Positions 27,803-40,480 of a stretch of 64,000 nt of DNA are shown here, one piece after another (positions within the stretch are counted from its first letter, which is position 1; each line of letters begins with the position of its first letter). A model generated the notes under the pieces. It did no database searches. It was given only the letters and a program-made list of their open reading frames with translations, and was not told the origin of the DNA. Source of the stretch: Phylloscopus collybita (Eukaryota > Chordata > Aves > Passeriformes > Phylloscopidae); NCBI GenBank assembly GCA_027886175.1, contig JAJNNQ010000024.1, forward strand, positions 4,200,001 to 4,264,000. The letters run 5' to 3'. Position numbers and translations under genes: made by a program.

Positions 27803-29287
27803 GGGTTATTTTCTAATGCTGTTGGGAGTGCTTTCAGTCTTCACTTCCCTCTTAGTGTTTGACCTTTGAATACAGACCTTTAACTTCACCAGAATTGGGG
27901 GTTAGAGATGCCCACAGTGTGAATGTACAGAGGAACAATGCACCTTGAGGTGCCTCCAGTGACTAATAAGCTCACCATGTTCTGGAGAGAGGCAGAGCAA
28001 GGTGTGTTCCCTTCACCTCGTTGTTCAAATTGTCACTACCAGCACCTAGCAATCCTCTTCTGTCACCCTAATCCATCACAATATTTCAGTGGGATGGAGA
28101 ATGGCAGGCAATAAAATGTCTCCTGGAATATAAATCGACTCCTAATTTGTTTTTCTCTAAGCCATTATTTCTTGTGTGATGGTCTTCTCCCAGGTGTTTC
28201 AGGCCTGTCAATCAGCTGCTGCAGGCACTTGTTTTCCTCTCCCAGGTTGTGCTATCTCTGGACCTGGCAGTAACAGAGTGAAACACCCAGCAGCTGTAAA
28301 GCCATGTTAAAACCAAACAGAATTCAAAACTTGTCACAAACAGAATCTGAAACACAAACTGCATTAGCAGAAGGGCAAAATGTTCTGCACCAGCAGCTAG
28401 TTCAGTTCCCTGGGTGTTGATGGAAGAGTGCTATGAGGTTCCTGATCACCGGTGGAAAATTAGTTGCTGTGAGATGATGAGTGATGGAATAGGAATGTCT
28501 GTGCTTTCCATGTCACAGCAGAGTATTTTGGGACAGTAACAAGAACCTCTGTGCTCCAGTGTGCTCTCTGTATCTGCATTACAAATCTTTGCCTCATAGA
28601 TGTGTTTTCTGTGCTACTTCTGCTGGAAGTTACATTCAGTCTTTGCTCATATCCTGAAGGCCGACAGAACAAGCTCCCTGACTGATTGATTTCCAGGTAA
28701 TCAGCTTGTCTGAGAGGGATTGATTAGTTCTGCTTCATCTGTGAGCAGGTCTCAGAAGATCCTTTTCTTAACAACACAGAGCACTCAGCAAGCCACCAGT
28801 GCTCCTGCACTGACTTCAGCCATAGGGAATTCTGTGATCCCATGGGTTATCTAATTATCAAATTGAGATGGACAGAACTGGACAGTAGTGCTCAAAAATA
28901 CGAGTTATAAACCCACTAAACCATTACTAGGTTATGTAAAAATACTAGTATGCAGTGAAGAAAATTAAATCTGGCTGGTTGCCAGTTTACCATATTAAAT
29001 TTTAGTTGACTGTTTTCTTAGGGGGGCCCAGTTAATATTCTGTGCAATGCTTACATGAAGTGTCTGGGTTGCTGTCTGTACTGACAACACCAAATCATCT
29101 CTCTTTTGACTGTATTCACTGTCCTTTGGTACAAGACTCCATCAACAGGACCCTCCTTCCTGACCATGAATACCTAAGCCACAGGATGCACCTTTTCAAA
29201 GTTCAAAATAAATTAACAATCATTTACTAGATCGGTGAAAACAATTTCTAGTCAATGTTAGCCGGTTTCAAATTAGTTGCAAAATTA

Positions 29288-29314
29288 AGGGTTAGGGTTT
29301 GCTGAGGGTTAGGG
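29288..29314 (+). repeat. Short telomere-like motif pair (GGGTTAGGG)
   Basis: GGGTTAGGGTTTGC then GAGGGTTAGGGTC: two TTAGGG units with telomere-like flanks. Too short to be called an interstitial telomere. Confidence 0.5.
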
Positions 29315-32300
29315 TCAGTATATTATCATATATTTGTTACTGTTTATACTTCTCATTTGATGTATAGTGCATCACCATCTGAACAGATTTCCTCTTCAAT
29401 TTGCCAGCTGGGCATTTTAATGTACATATATAAATTTTCCTATAAATTGTCTCATACAGAGGAAATGCTGGAAGTTGCCAGGTGTTTTTCTCCAGTTAGA
29501 AGTACTAACAAATTCTATTTCTTCTCAGTCTGGATAAAGCCTACAGTCAGTAAAAGGCTGCATTTCTCCAGTAACACCTTTTTGCTTTTGAAGCCCAAGA
29601 GAAACTGCCAGGCATTTGTTCAGGTCAGTTCTATTTCAGTGTGCTTTGCTTGAACTTAATGTGGCAAAGAAGTAGAGAAGCAAAGTAACTCCATGTCCCT
29701 TGAATTATTTTAGTGCACTGAGATGAGTGAAAGTAAGACAGAAGCCATGGCACATTGCATCTGATGAAATAATGTTCAATTTATTACAGCACTGTAAATC
29801 CTGGCCACTGCACTACTAACACTGACCATGAGAGTACCCTTGCCAGCTTTGCCCTACCACCACCAGGAAGGCCATCATATTTTAGAAACATCAGTCTCAT
29901 CCCATGTTTCTGCTTAGTGCATACCAGGCTTGCCCAGCAGAATGGCAATTTGGCACTTTAACTGAAATCCCTCCCTTCAGCTTGATATTATGTAATAATG
30001 AATATATTGCATAAAATATAATGCTTAATAAAACAAAACTCAGTGTTAACTTATCAAAAATGAGTCCAAATAACAATTTGGAAGCAACAGCCCACTGCTG
30101 TGAAACTGATCATTAGCTCTCCATCATTGCTTTGAATGTCTGGGCATCATATTTTTTATTTAAACAATGTGCCAGCAGCAGGCTGTGCTAAAATGCATAA
30201 CCATCAGCTGCAACAGCTTGTCTGGCTTGTTATGCATAAATTGCAGTAATTCCAGCTGCTTTCTTACTCCACTGTGTATCAAACACCTCACCTTTGCTTC
30301 TGTATGTTTTAGAGAAGAGGGATGATAGATACTTTTGGTACTCATTGAATTTTATTTTTTTTTGTAGGCAAACAGACATCCCTGCCTTGGGGATTGTCTT
30401 GGGAATTTTAGAATCTTACCTCATCTGTGTGGAGATTAACACAAAAAAAGTATCTCTTCATCTTTTTACGGTTTCAGGCTGTTTTTAGAAATCTAGGCAA
30501 ACTTGCATATGTAGACTCAAGGAGCCATAAAGGGATTACTGCTGTTTGTGGTGAGAAGAGAGTTCCTTCTTTTTATCTGTTCTTGAAAAGTCAAGTTACT
30601 TTTCTAATTCTAGCACTTTGTTACTGGCTATGAGAGGAGATTATTCGGGAACCTTGATGATTCCTCATATTTGGCCACATTGTACTGATCCACACTCTTT
30701 GTCTTCATGACTCGCAGCAAAGCAAGTGCTTAGGAAATCAGATGAGCTTGCTTCCATCTTGCTGGAGGTGAGTTGTGACTGCTGCTCATGAGGACTCTGG
30801 GACAGTCTGTGTCTTTTCCCAGTGTCCTGAGTGTGGATGCACCTGATGAGCATTAGAGCATCAAGGGAGAGGAGGGGTGGTTGCAGCTGTAATGGAATAT
30901 CAGCACTGCCCTAAACTCCAGTTTGTCATAACCACCACAGGAGATCTTTACTCTTCTTCTATCAAAGAATATCTTGTAGAAGTTCTTGCAGAAATATTTT
31001 TGTTCTGAATTAAGAATGGAATTTTAAGTTCCCCCTGCCTTTGACTTTGACTTTGACCAGATGAGTTTGTACTGGTTCTAATTTCTGAGTTCTTGCAGGC
31101 TTCCCATGAAAACATTTCTATTTTCAACTCACCCCTTGGGGAAATACAGCTCCTGCTTCAGCCTGCTGAAAGCAGTACCAGCAACACAAAGTGACAGAGT
31201 ACAAGAAAAAGCACAAATGTTGCTGAGGTGGCTTACTTAGTGTGACCAGTATGAACTTTTGGTATTTACATTAATGTTTACAATTAATTTTTTCCTAACC
31301 TCCTGCTCAGCCCTTCAGGGGAAAGGCTGACGTTGCACTCTGGAAGCTGATATTGCTGGGTTTGATTAGATTATAGGGAAAGGAGATTTTCCATCTTCCC
31401 ACACCTCTTGCCAATTAAGATTAGGAGCCTCACAGTTGATTCAAATCTCATTATTCCACAAACATCGTTAAGATTGTATGTATTTCAGTTTTGTAGTAGA
31501 AAGCAGTCTATAAAGAAGCAGTGATAATAATAGGGATGAAATTTTAAAGATTAATTGGGATAATGAAGGAGATACTAGAAGCACTGTGAAGGCTAACATT
31601 TAATGTACCACTGAACAGAGGTTGCTTCCAATTTTGTTATAGAAACTCAATGATAGTAACTCATAGATATCCTCTTTGTATTGACTTTTTTGTTGTCGTT
31701 CTTATGCTTTTGATTGCTGTCTGAAGTCCTTCTGTAAAAAGAAAAAACATCATTGTTTTCTTCCAAAAGTGGTAGGGAATATACCTGGCAGGCCTCTTTA
31801 TGGGATGTTTGTATGCCTTGAATGCATAACCAGTCCATGTGAACATAAAGAGGCTGATTAGGATCCATTCTGCAAGTACAGAATTTATAATATATGGTGG
31901 AGGAAAGGGGGATGAGGATGGCGAGAAGGTGTAATTGATTCCTAATTATTAGAAATATTGCAGGTTTGTAGCCTGAGCTGATAGCAAGAATAATACCAGA
32001 GATGATGTATATGTTTTCTCAGACCAGTGCTACCTGTAAATGAAATTACCTGTGGCTCCAGTTCCTGTGCCTTTCTTAATTGGACTGCCAGTCAGGCCCC
32101 TTTATCAGCTGAGATAGCTTTGAAATGTATTCATGCAAATTTATAACTGAGATGAGATGTATTAATTTCATATCGATTTCCATTTTCGACCTAAGCTTCT
32201 GTTGAAGCCTAAAACATTTATCATTGTAATAATTACAAATCAAAAAGATTGTTATTTACTTCCTTAGGTGCTATAAAATAATCTTTCTGTTTTAAGCAAT

Positions 32301-32410
32301 GTTATATTTCGTAACAATAGTTCTTGCACCACATAAATGGCATTCAGCATCATCTAATTGGAAAGGCCTTCATTTCGGTTTTTTGGTGTCTCTGAGTTAT
32401 CAAATTCATC

Positions 32411-32567
32411 TTCCTGTCACATTTTACCTGGAAGACTGATCCCCACCTTGCTACGACCTCCTTTCATGTGATTGTAGAGAGTGAAAAGGTCTCCCCTGAG
32501 CCTCCTTTTCTCCAGGCTGAGCACCCCCAGCTCCCTCAGCCACTTCTCATATGGCTGACTCTCTAGA
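32411..32567 (-). mobile_element. CR1 LINE fragment
   Basis: Blocks such as 'gacctcctttcatgtgattg', 'aaggtctcccctgagcctcc', 'ttttctccaggctgagcacc' and 'agctccctcagcc' match the 3' untranslated part of avian CR1 in reverse orientation. Both ends are truncated: the usual CR1 3' end is missing on the left side. Confidence 0.9.
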
Positions 32568-33550
32568 AATATTTTTTTTTATTCCCAAATAAAATTAATG
32601 TAGCTTTGTGTATATATTTCTATATCATGTCTCTGTTTTTCTAAAACTAAACATCTGTGGCTATGTTGCTTTTTATACTGATTGAAAATTTTCTTGGCAA
32701 GTGTAGTTAGGTTATTGTAGCTGAGTTTAACAGAGTGGCTGTTTGTCTCGCGTGAGTTTTCCATTAAAAGTTACCCTAGAAAATAAAAAAAAGATGCCAA
32801 ATGGTACAGTCCATTGTTACTTTTTAGATGAACACAGATTCTTGAATTTTACAGATCCAAACACTGAATGAAGGCAGCAGTGTCTTATTTACCGTCAGAA
32901 TTGTAGCTCCTGACCTTTGTCTCACAGTCATTTTGCTCACAGTATGAGAAATGTGAATGTAAGTGAAGGAAGAGGTGAAAATTGACCACATACAAGCAAT
33001 GTGCCACCCCCAGGTGTGAAATAAATGCAATGTTAACTGCTGTAAGACTTAGACACGACCAGAGTCCATAGATCAGTGAGTGAGCTGCAGCTCTCTTGCT
33101 TCCTGTCATGTGTCCACACCTCAGCTAGAACAGAGATATTTATCAACTCAAAAGCTCTCTGTCCTGCACACCTCTTAATGATTATTTCAAAGCTGGAGTT
33201 AAACTTTACCAGAATTAAATTCACAGTCTGATGAGGAAGGGCAGTGCAGCATCAGTAGTTGTCATTTTTGTGGACTGTGTAATCCTAATTCTGAATTCTA
33301 TTTTTCTTTTGATTGAGGGATCATTCCAGACATGTATAATCATGTCTAAAATGATACATAAAATTTGTTGCCATAAATTTTTTTTAAGTGTGTAATTGTC
33401 CTGAAATGTTACCAAAGACACATATGTCTATTTAAAACTTTAAACATTTTTCTTTCAGAATGAAAACTGTCATGTGAATTTAGATACTTAAAAACAGCAT
33501 GGTACCATATCCACACAGTCCTTCTAAGGTGATGCTAATAACTGCTAGAA

Positions 33551-33566
33551 TTTTTTTTTTTTTTTT
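33551..33566 (+). repeat. Poly-T tract (16 nt)
   Basis: A homopolymer run in AT-rich intron; no element seen around it. Confidence 0.85.
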
Positions 33567-34502
33567 GAGCTGAACAGTCTGTAGTTAAGAAGTCAGTTTC
33601 ACACCAGATTTGTCTGATTGTATGTTTGCAGCTGTGAAGAAAAGTGGGAGAAAAAAAATAATAAGGTAAATTCACTTATGGGATGACCTTATGGTGCTGT
33701 TTTGGGGTGTTGGGCTTCTCATTTAATGAGCTACAGTCCTACCTGGCCTGTAGCATGTGAGGGCCTGGCACCTGTTGTCAGGATAATTAACTGCTAGAAA
33801 ATCTTGAATAAGTCCCACTGACCTCTCTAAGCTTAAGGCTTTGGGTGGGATTTTTCACGATGGGGATAATGTTATTTTCTTCATTTGGAGAATACTTAAC
33901 ACTGTAGTGTGCATCCAGTATAGTTGGAAAGTAAGAAATAAGTCTTTCTGATACTTTTTCAGCACTTTTAGGAAAGATCCAGCCTTTATGCAGATTTAAT
34001 ATGTTTTTATAGTAATACCTGTGTTCTTTAGCTCAAATTTCTCTGTCAATGCTAAAAGTCTTATTGGAAGGAACATTTTTCATATCAACCTGATTATTTG
34101 AGAATCCATATTAAAGTCATGGTTCATCTCTGTGAAATTCCTGTGAAATATCAGTGTGTTCAGTAGAAATACTTAACTCTGATTCTCGTCATCAATCATG
34201 TGAAATATTCCAGACACAAGGATTGGAGATTTATCCCACATAACTACTTCAGTGAAACACAAATTAGAAACCTGTTCAGCTAAAGGGCACCTTCATGATT
34301 TTTTGCTTTATTTAAATGGGGTTGGATTTTTATCATCAAAGGATTTATTCCTGTCCTAGAAGGCCAGTAGATGAATATTTGAGACAGTAGTCAGGGCTTT
34401 CCCCCTTGGGTTACCAAGGCATTTCCTGTACATTGAAATGCACGTTAATCTGAATGTTATGGTGGGTTGGGAGAAGTTGGCAATGTTTGCTTATGAAATG
34501 AG

Positions 34503-34560
34503 AAAACAAACAAGCAAAAAACCCAACAAAACAACAACAACAACAAAACCCAAAAAAACA
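34503..34560 (+). repeat. A/C-rich low-complexity tract (CAA/CAAAA)
   Basis: Runs of acaacaacaacaacaaaacc and aaaaaacccaac; only A and C from 34515 to 34560. It may be a decayed retroelement tail, but no body is recognised upstream. Confidence 0.8.
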
Positions 34561-34810
34561 GGAATGTTGGTGTCATCTGTACCTGTGTAAATACAAATCA
34601 ATAGTTACTGTAATTTGGGGCTAAGTACTGCAAGTGATTCTATATGGATGTGAAGAAAATGAAAACTTGATTGAACTAATTACAGATTTTAATGTGTTTC
34701 AATTCCACTGCAGGATAGGTATTTGAATACTGTGTTACTTGCTGACATAGATCACAGAATTTTTAATCACAAGTACCACATTGGGTTACTCCTGTGTCTT
34801 AAAGCAATGA

Positions 34811-34827
34811 TAGAATAGAATAGAATA
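34811..34827 (+). repeat. (TAGAA)3 microsatellite
   Basis: Three perfect TAGAA units and a partial fourth. Confidence 0.85.
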
Positions 34828-35665
34828 AGGTTACATAAAATTGAGTTCAGTAATGTAGCAGACAAAAGGATGGGTTGAAAATAATTTTTAATAATCAAGA
34901 TTATTTGCCTGTGAGCTTGTGGGTATTCAGAGATAACACAAAAGGAAATTTTCTTTGGTTCTCACAGAGGCATGTATACTTTATTTTCAATGGTAAGTCA
35001 AAACTGAATTGGTCTGGGAGTCACTAATCATGTGTGGTGTCTTTAAAAATCAAGTTTGTGATTTTCTCTGCAAACACATCCGAAAGGACTCTATTTCAAA
35101 GGCCAAATGCCTGATTTTATAAGAATATTTCAGCATTTTTTCCATATGATTTACCCGACTTTACAACTACCTGTCTGGATTGGGGTATTTAAATATTCCT
35201 CATGATTACAGTAATTTTGTCTGTGTGCCCAAACTCCTGACTTGTACATGAAATAAAGCAGGACCTTAAATAAATCACACATTCATATCTGTACCTGAAT
35301 GTGCAACCTTGGTAACTATAATTAAAATGCAAGCATGATTTTTAAGCCTCTCCTTTTAAATATTGGATTATTGGAAGTATTTTTTAAAGTGAGTTAGATT
35401 GTTTTCTCATTGCTATTGCTTCTTGCTAATTATATTAATCTAAAAGAGACAGTTACACAGAGAAGAAAAAATTGCATCACTTTAGCTGATCTATTATCAG
35501 AATAATTGCTGTAGTGAAAGCAGTGAACCTTCAAAAATTTAGTTTTCAATCTTAAGCCATTAAAAACTGCAATGTTATAATAAGGCCATAACACGAAACT
35601 ATAACCTTGTAAATAGAGACTGCACTGTACTTCAGATTTTTATTGTTAATAACTGCCTGTAAGGG

Positions 35666-35738
35666 TATTCCATTCCTTCAGCTTCTCTAGAAGTTGAATA
35701 TTCCATTCCATTCCATTCCTCCAAGTTCTCTAGAAAGT
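35666..35738 (+). repeat. Imperfect duplication with CATTC pentamer
   Basis: TATTCCATTCC plus a TTCTCTAGAA block occurs twice; the second copy carries two extra ATTCC units. A small local duplication with microsatellite growth. Confidence 0.8.
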
Positions 35739-37881
35739 TTTGGTCTTTGTCAGAAGTGGAAACAGCCTCAGAAAAAAAAATTGGTTCCAAAAAAAAAAGT
35801 CACGTGCAAAGCAAATTGAATAATGGCTATCATAGGAATTAATTAACTCAGGCTAGCAGATTAATTTGTTATGGATAGAGAAAAGAGCATCTGCAGATTC
35901 CAAGCAGCTGTTACTGCACAGGAAAAAGAAAAATCCATGGCTAACTACTTATCATGTGTTCAGAGCTGAAAACAGAAAGGTCTCACATATTAGGGGGGAA
36001 GAAGAAGAAAAACTGGGGAGAGGGATGACAGAAACTACAGTTTATGATCCCAGTAGAAGGGACAGAGAGGGAGAATAACAGATATATATATAATATTTTA
36101 TATAATAAATACAATAAGGATATAAGATGATTGACACACTGCTCTCCACAGATGAACAATTTTTGTGTATGTATCTGGTACAAAGGCACTTTAAATCTTT
36201 CTAATAGTGGGAGGTATTTTTCTAGCATTTGGTTATTATGTTCAGACCAGGAGATAGTGATTCTGTAATTGTTCTCACCAACAAATACAGGAGACAGATA
36301 ATGTGCAAAGGAATTAGCCACAAAATGGATCTGATCTATTTAAACCATTTTTTTACCTCTTGCAGAAAGAAATATTTGGTATGGTCTAATGCCTGTTTGC
36401 AGTGTTTTCTAATAAGTTAGTCCTCATCTGTACACAGGAGCTGTGAAAAAAAGAAGTTGGACATTCATTCCTCTTGAAATAATACAGAGAAAATCCAGCA
36501 AACACAGGTTCCTTCTGAAGTTACAATAAATGATATTTCTCCTTGCTGCATTCACTACAGTGTTGAGAAACTTACCACACTCCTGCCTTATCCCTTACCT
36601 TAAAAGTTCTTCCAGCTGATTTCAACAATGGAACAATGATTAAAAAATAGGAAAGAACAATGAAATAAAGCATTACTGATATTATACTTTAAAATGGAGA
36701 GTTTTCAAAGCTACTGTTGGCAAATTTGAGGACTCAGTGAGTAAGTTCTGCATTGCCCTGAAGTGTTTTCAGGGTTACATTTCTCCTTTTCTGTTTGAAG
36801 GTGATTACTGGAGATGCTGGAGATGGCTGCTTGCAGCTGTAATGATCTTTTCCTTCCATTCTTTTCCTGCAGACCTTCTTGATCCCAGGAGTATGCACTG
36901 ATATATTGCAGGAATAGATGACTTCCCTCCTTTTTCTCTGCTGTCATGTTCCTTGATTACCATTTCTATTGTGTGCCCTAATTAGCCTGACTGATTCCTT
37001 TCATTCACTATCTTCCTCAGTGATGCTGCTTTAAAAGTGATGCAGTGTAGAAAACAGTATTTTTACTGTCTCCTTTTAAGGGTTTGTGAAATCTGTTTTA
37101 ATTGTGCTTTTTCTATGAGGTCTATCCATAAAATAACCACAGAAATAAAGACTAATTTATTTGGGTGTGGAGGAGTGCATTTGAGTATTTGTAGTTCCCA
37201 CCTCAACCAATTTATTGGACTTCAGGGATCCCCACCACAGTCAGCAGCACAAATCAGTGAGGTGCATCCTGTTGGTTTTGTCCCTCTTCTTCCATCACTG
37301 ATAAAGTACCTCAGTCTTGCAGCCATTTTTGTCACTTGGCACTTCTGTGAGACTTTAGGAAGGAGTATCTGAACTAAAAACACACAAAATTGCTGTAAGT
37401 TGCAATATAGCAACTTTTTCTTAAAAAAAAAATCTTTTGACTCAAGAGTACATTTTATATAACATTTTTAAGAGGTAATTTGAAAAGGGTGCAGCTGTGT
37501 AGTCTGTGTTATGAAGAGGGTTTTTTAATGGATGTTGTCTTTATCTGGATTTCAGTGCTGGATATTTCAATGAAATGAACCTCCTCTTTTCAGCTACTTA
37601 TTTTGCTGATTTTGTATTGATTTATTGCATTCATTGGAACACTAATTTGCTAATTCTGTATTCAGTAGAACACCCTAACATGCCATCTACCTGTTGTAGT
37701 AGTAAATTTTATTTACTTTATTAGTCTGGAAAAAATAATTCACCTAGTTCTAAAAACTAAGTGAAAAAGATTTATCAGGATCAAAAACGTTTTCCATCTC
37801 TTTCTTTGAGTAGTACCTGTGCATTTAGAAGCATATTCTTAAATTCTAGTCTAGTGCTTAGGATGCTTGTTTTTGATTTTA

Positions 37882-37954
37882 GGGTTTTTTTGGTGGGTTG
37901 GGGTTTTTTGTTTTTTTTTTTTTTTTTTTTTTTTGTTTGTTTGTTTTTTTTTGT

Positions 37955-37985
<31 letters not shown>

Positions 37986-38101
37986 GGTTTGGTTTTTTTG
38001 TTTTGTTTTGGTTTTTTTTTGTTTTGTTTTGTTGTTTTGTTTTGTTTTGTTTTGTTTTGTTTTGTTTTGTTTGCTTTGTTTTGTGTTTTTGTTGTTTTTG
38101 T
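37882..38101 (+). repeat. (TTTTG)n simple repeat / G-T only tract
   Basis: From 37882 to 38073 the + strand contains only G and T (192 nt). It starts GT-rich, passes through a run of 23 Ts from 37911, and then becomes TTTTG repeats; only one C interrupts before 38101. The phenylalanine-rich and lysine/asparagine-rich open frames across it are by-products. The length is likely polymorphic. Confidence 0.95.
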
Positions 38102-39721
38102 AGTACAAAAATGAGTTTGTGCAGAAGAGGATTCACCTGGGCTGTGCACAGCCCCCAGCTGTGCTGTTGGGGCACAAGCTGTTGGATTGTATCTATTATG
38201 ACAGGCAGTGATAAAATTAATATAATTAATATCTTGTCTGTATGTATTTTTTGGATAAACCTCAGATTCTTTTAAAACATCTTACATGACCTGAATAATT
38301 GTTCAAGTTATTATATTGAAACTACTGTTTTATACAGAGAAAAACTGCAGTGATGTGAATTGAAAATACTGTGTGATAGGTGACAGTTATCTCCTTTGTC
38401 ATTTCTTCTAATAATTTTCATTAAAAAATCTCCATAGAATATTGAAGTGTGGCAATGACAGAAGAGTCACTGGGGAAAAAAAAGAGTTAGCATAAAGAGG
38501 AAGAACATTTAATTTCATTTACCTCTCATGATTATGTAGTCACATTTGAAGAAGCAGCCTTATACCTGCCTCTTCTTGTCTCCTCTGCCTTGCTCCTCTC
38601 TAAAGTCAAAAGTTTGAGTAAAGCTCCTATCATTTCTCCAAATCTAAGAATAGAAATATTAGAGAGCAGAGATAATTGGCAAGAGAAGAGATTGACTGCA
38701 GCATATGAACACAGATGCATTTAAGTGCAGACCATAGCACCATGCAGAAATATTGCTCTCCAAATTTATTGCAAACAAAAAAGGGAAATCAGTCTATTGT
38801 CCTCCCAAAGTTGGGTCATTCTGTCATTAAGTTTTCTAGGGGTGTCACCTGTGTCCCCCCTTACTCTCTGTAGGAACTAGAGCTTTGCTTTCTTGATACC
38901 ATGATGTCTTTTATTTTTGTGGTTTGAACTAAAAAGCATGTTTGATAATTTATAATCTGTGATGGCTGGCCTTCCTCCACTGGACTCTTCCTCAGGTTTC
39001 TAGCAGCTCATGCTGCACAGTCTCACTAGTTTGAATGTGACCCAAAGTGAATCCCTCCCACAGTCTATTCATGACCTGAATAAAACAAGAATCATGTCAG
39101 AAAGATGAGAATATTTAATCTGATAGTACTCACATTCAGAGGTTGTCCTCATAGATTTATTGTCCTAATTCTGTAATGTCCTAATCTTGATTTTGTGATT
39201 GTATTCTGCCTTTTTAATATAAAGCATCCAACTTTCATTACATTATTTTTTCATGTTCTTTTCTATCTTTTCTAGACACTTTTAGTAAAATATAAATTGG
39301 TTGAAGTAATATCATAGTTCCTTCTTTCTGCACAGTGGTAGAATAGAACAGGCCTTATTGGATTGCCCTTTTAAAGTGATCAGATAGCAGAGGGGTAAGA
39401 GGACTTTAAAATTGAAATCATTCAGAATATAACAAATATGAAAGATACCAGTCTCACAGGGCATTATTGGGATCCAGTAAGCAAGGTTCAAAAAATTTAT
39501 GAGGTGGAAATGCATAACAAAGTGTGTGATTCAGAAAGATTAAAACACCTCTTCCACAGCTACTGACGATTGCCATTCATTGTAAATGACAACAGAGTCG
39601 TCTTTGATTTAATTTGATTGATGGGTTCTTAGTAAGCTATAAAAAATCCATTTTCATGACAAATGCCTTCCCACAGACCAATAGTGTCAGACATACCTAA
39701 AAGTTTTTCCTAAGTTGGAAC

Positions 39722-39779
39722 ATGAGTTTGGACTCACCTTAGTTCAAATAAATGAGTTTGGACTCATCTTACTTCAATG
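39722..39779 (+). repeat. 30-bp tandem duplication
   Basis: Two copies with period 30 share ATGAGTTTGGACTCA; the rest differs by a few substitutions (caccttagttc versus tcttacttc). Confidence 0.88.
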
Positions 39780-39874
39780 AACACTGTTGTAGTGGTCAAT
39801 TCTGATGTTATGAAACTGAAACATCTGAAAACTGGAATCTTGGACAATGAGGTGCTCCCACAGAGAAAATGCTG

Positions 39875-40170
39875 CTTGGGGTTTTTTTGTTTGGTTTGTT
39901 GTTGTTGTTTTGTTTTTGTTTGTGTTTGTTTGTTTGGTTTTGTTTGTTGTTTTTTTTTTAAGGAACAAGGTTTTATGACCAGTCAGATGACTGGTCTGTG
40001 TTTTCTGGGTTTTGTCTCCATATGTTGTACGTACCTGAGGCTGGGGAGGAATTTAATGGCTGTAACAGCCTCAAGCAGTAAAGGCTCTCCTGCAAGAGAG
40101 CCCACAGCTGTGTTTTGGAGAAATGGAGCCATGGCCTTATTTCCTGGGCTGTGCACTTCAAAAAACCCTT
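39875..40170 (-). mobile_element. Possible retrotransposed copy with poly(A)-like tail (minus orientation)
   Basis: Read on the minus strand, about 210 bp of moderately GC-rich sequence ends in an A-rich tail of about 84 nt (A/C only, 39876-39959). The 10-mer GAAAATGCTG occurs on both sides (39865-39874 and 40171-40180), as expected for a target-site duplication. No parent gene is recognised and no AATAAA precedes the tail. The A-rich tract also resembles the (TTTTG)n simple repeat at 37.9 kb, so a simple repeat beside unrelated DNA is a real alternative. Confidence 0.4.
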
Positions 40171-40184
40171 GAAAATGCTGTTCC

Positions 40185-40480
40185 TCCCAGGAGGAGGTGA
40201 AACCCTCCCTCCTCAGTGCCCAAATAACGCCGGGTGCCAGACCCCACATCCTGCCAGCCTGTGCTGAGGGCACCCCTTGGCCACATCCCCCGGGTTGGGA
40301 ACGTGTCCCGTTCCCCAGATGGAGCTCAGCGAGGTCTGGCTGTCTCTGCACTCGCCATAAGACAGATCCAGACACTGTTTGAGGTTTTGGGGGCTCCATG
40401 GCAGAACCTGTCCCCCCACCATGGCTCCTGCGGGGTGGGCCGGGCCAGGGTGGCGGCCCACAGGTGGACATGGATCAAAC
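40185..40480. other. Unassigned GC-rich block
   Basis: This stretch contains about ten CpGs and runs of C or G (gggttgggaacgtgtcccgt, cgggccagggtggcggccca), in contrast to AT-rich intron on both sides. Open frames of up to 162 codons on the minus strand reflect the low stop-codon density and show no known domain. It could be part of an unrecognised repeat or an LTR fragment. Confidence 0.5.

Noticed and set aside
37761..38275. Several 78-125 codon frames rich in Phe/Val/Leu (+) or Lys/Asn/Gln/Thr (-)
   Set aside because: They are translations of the (TTTTG)n repeat, not genes.
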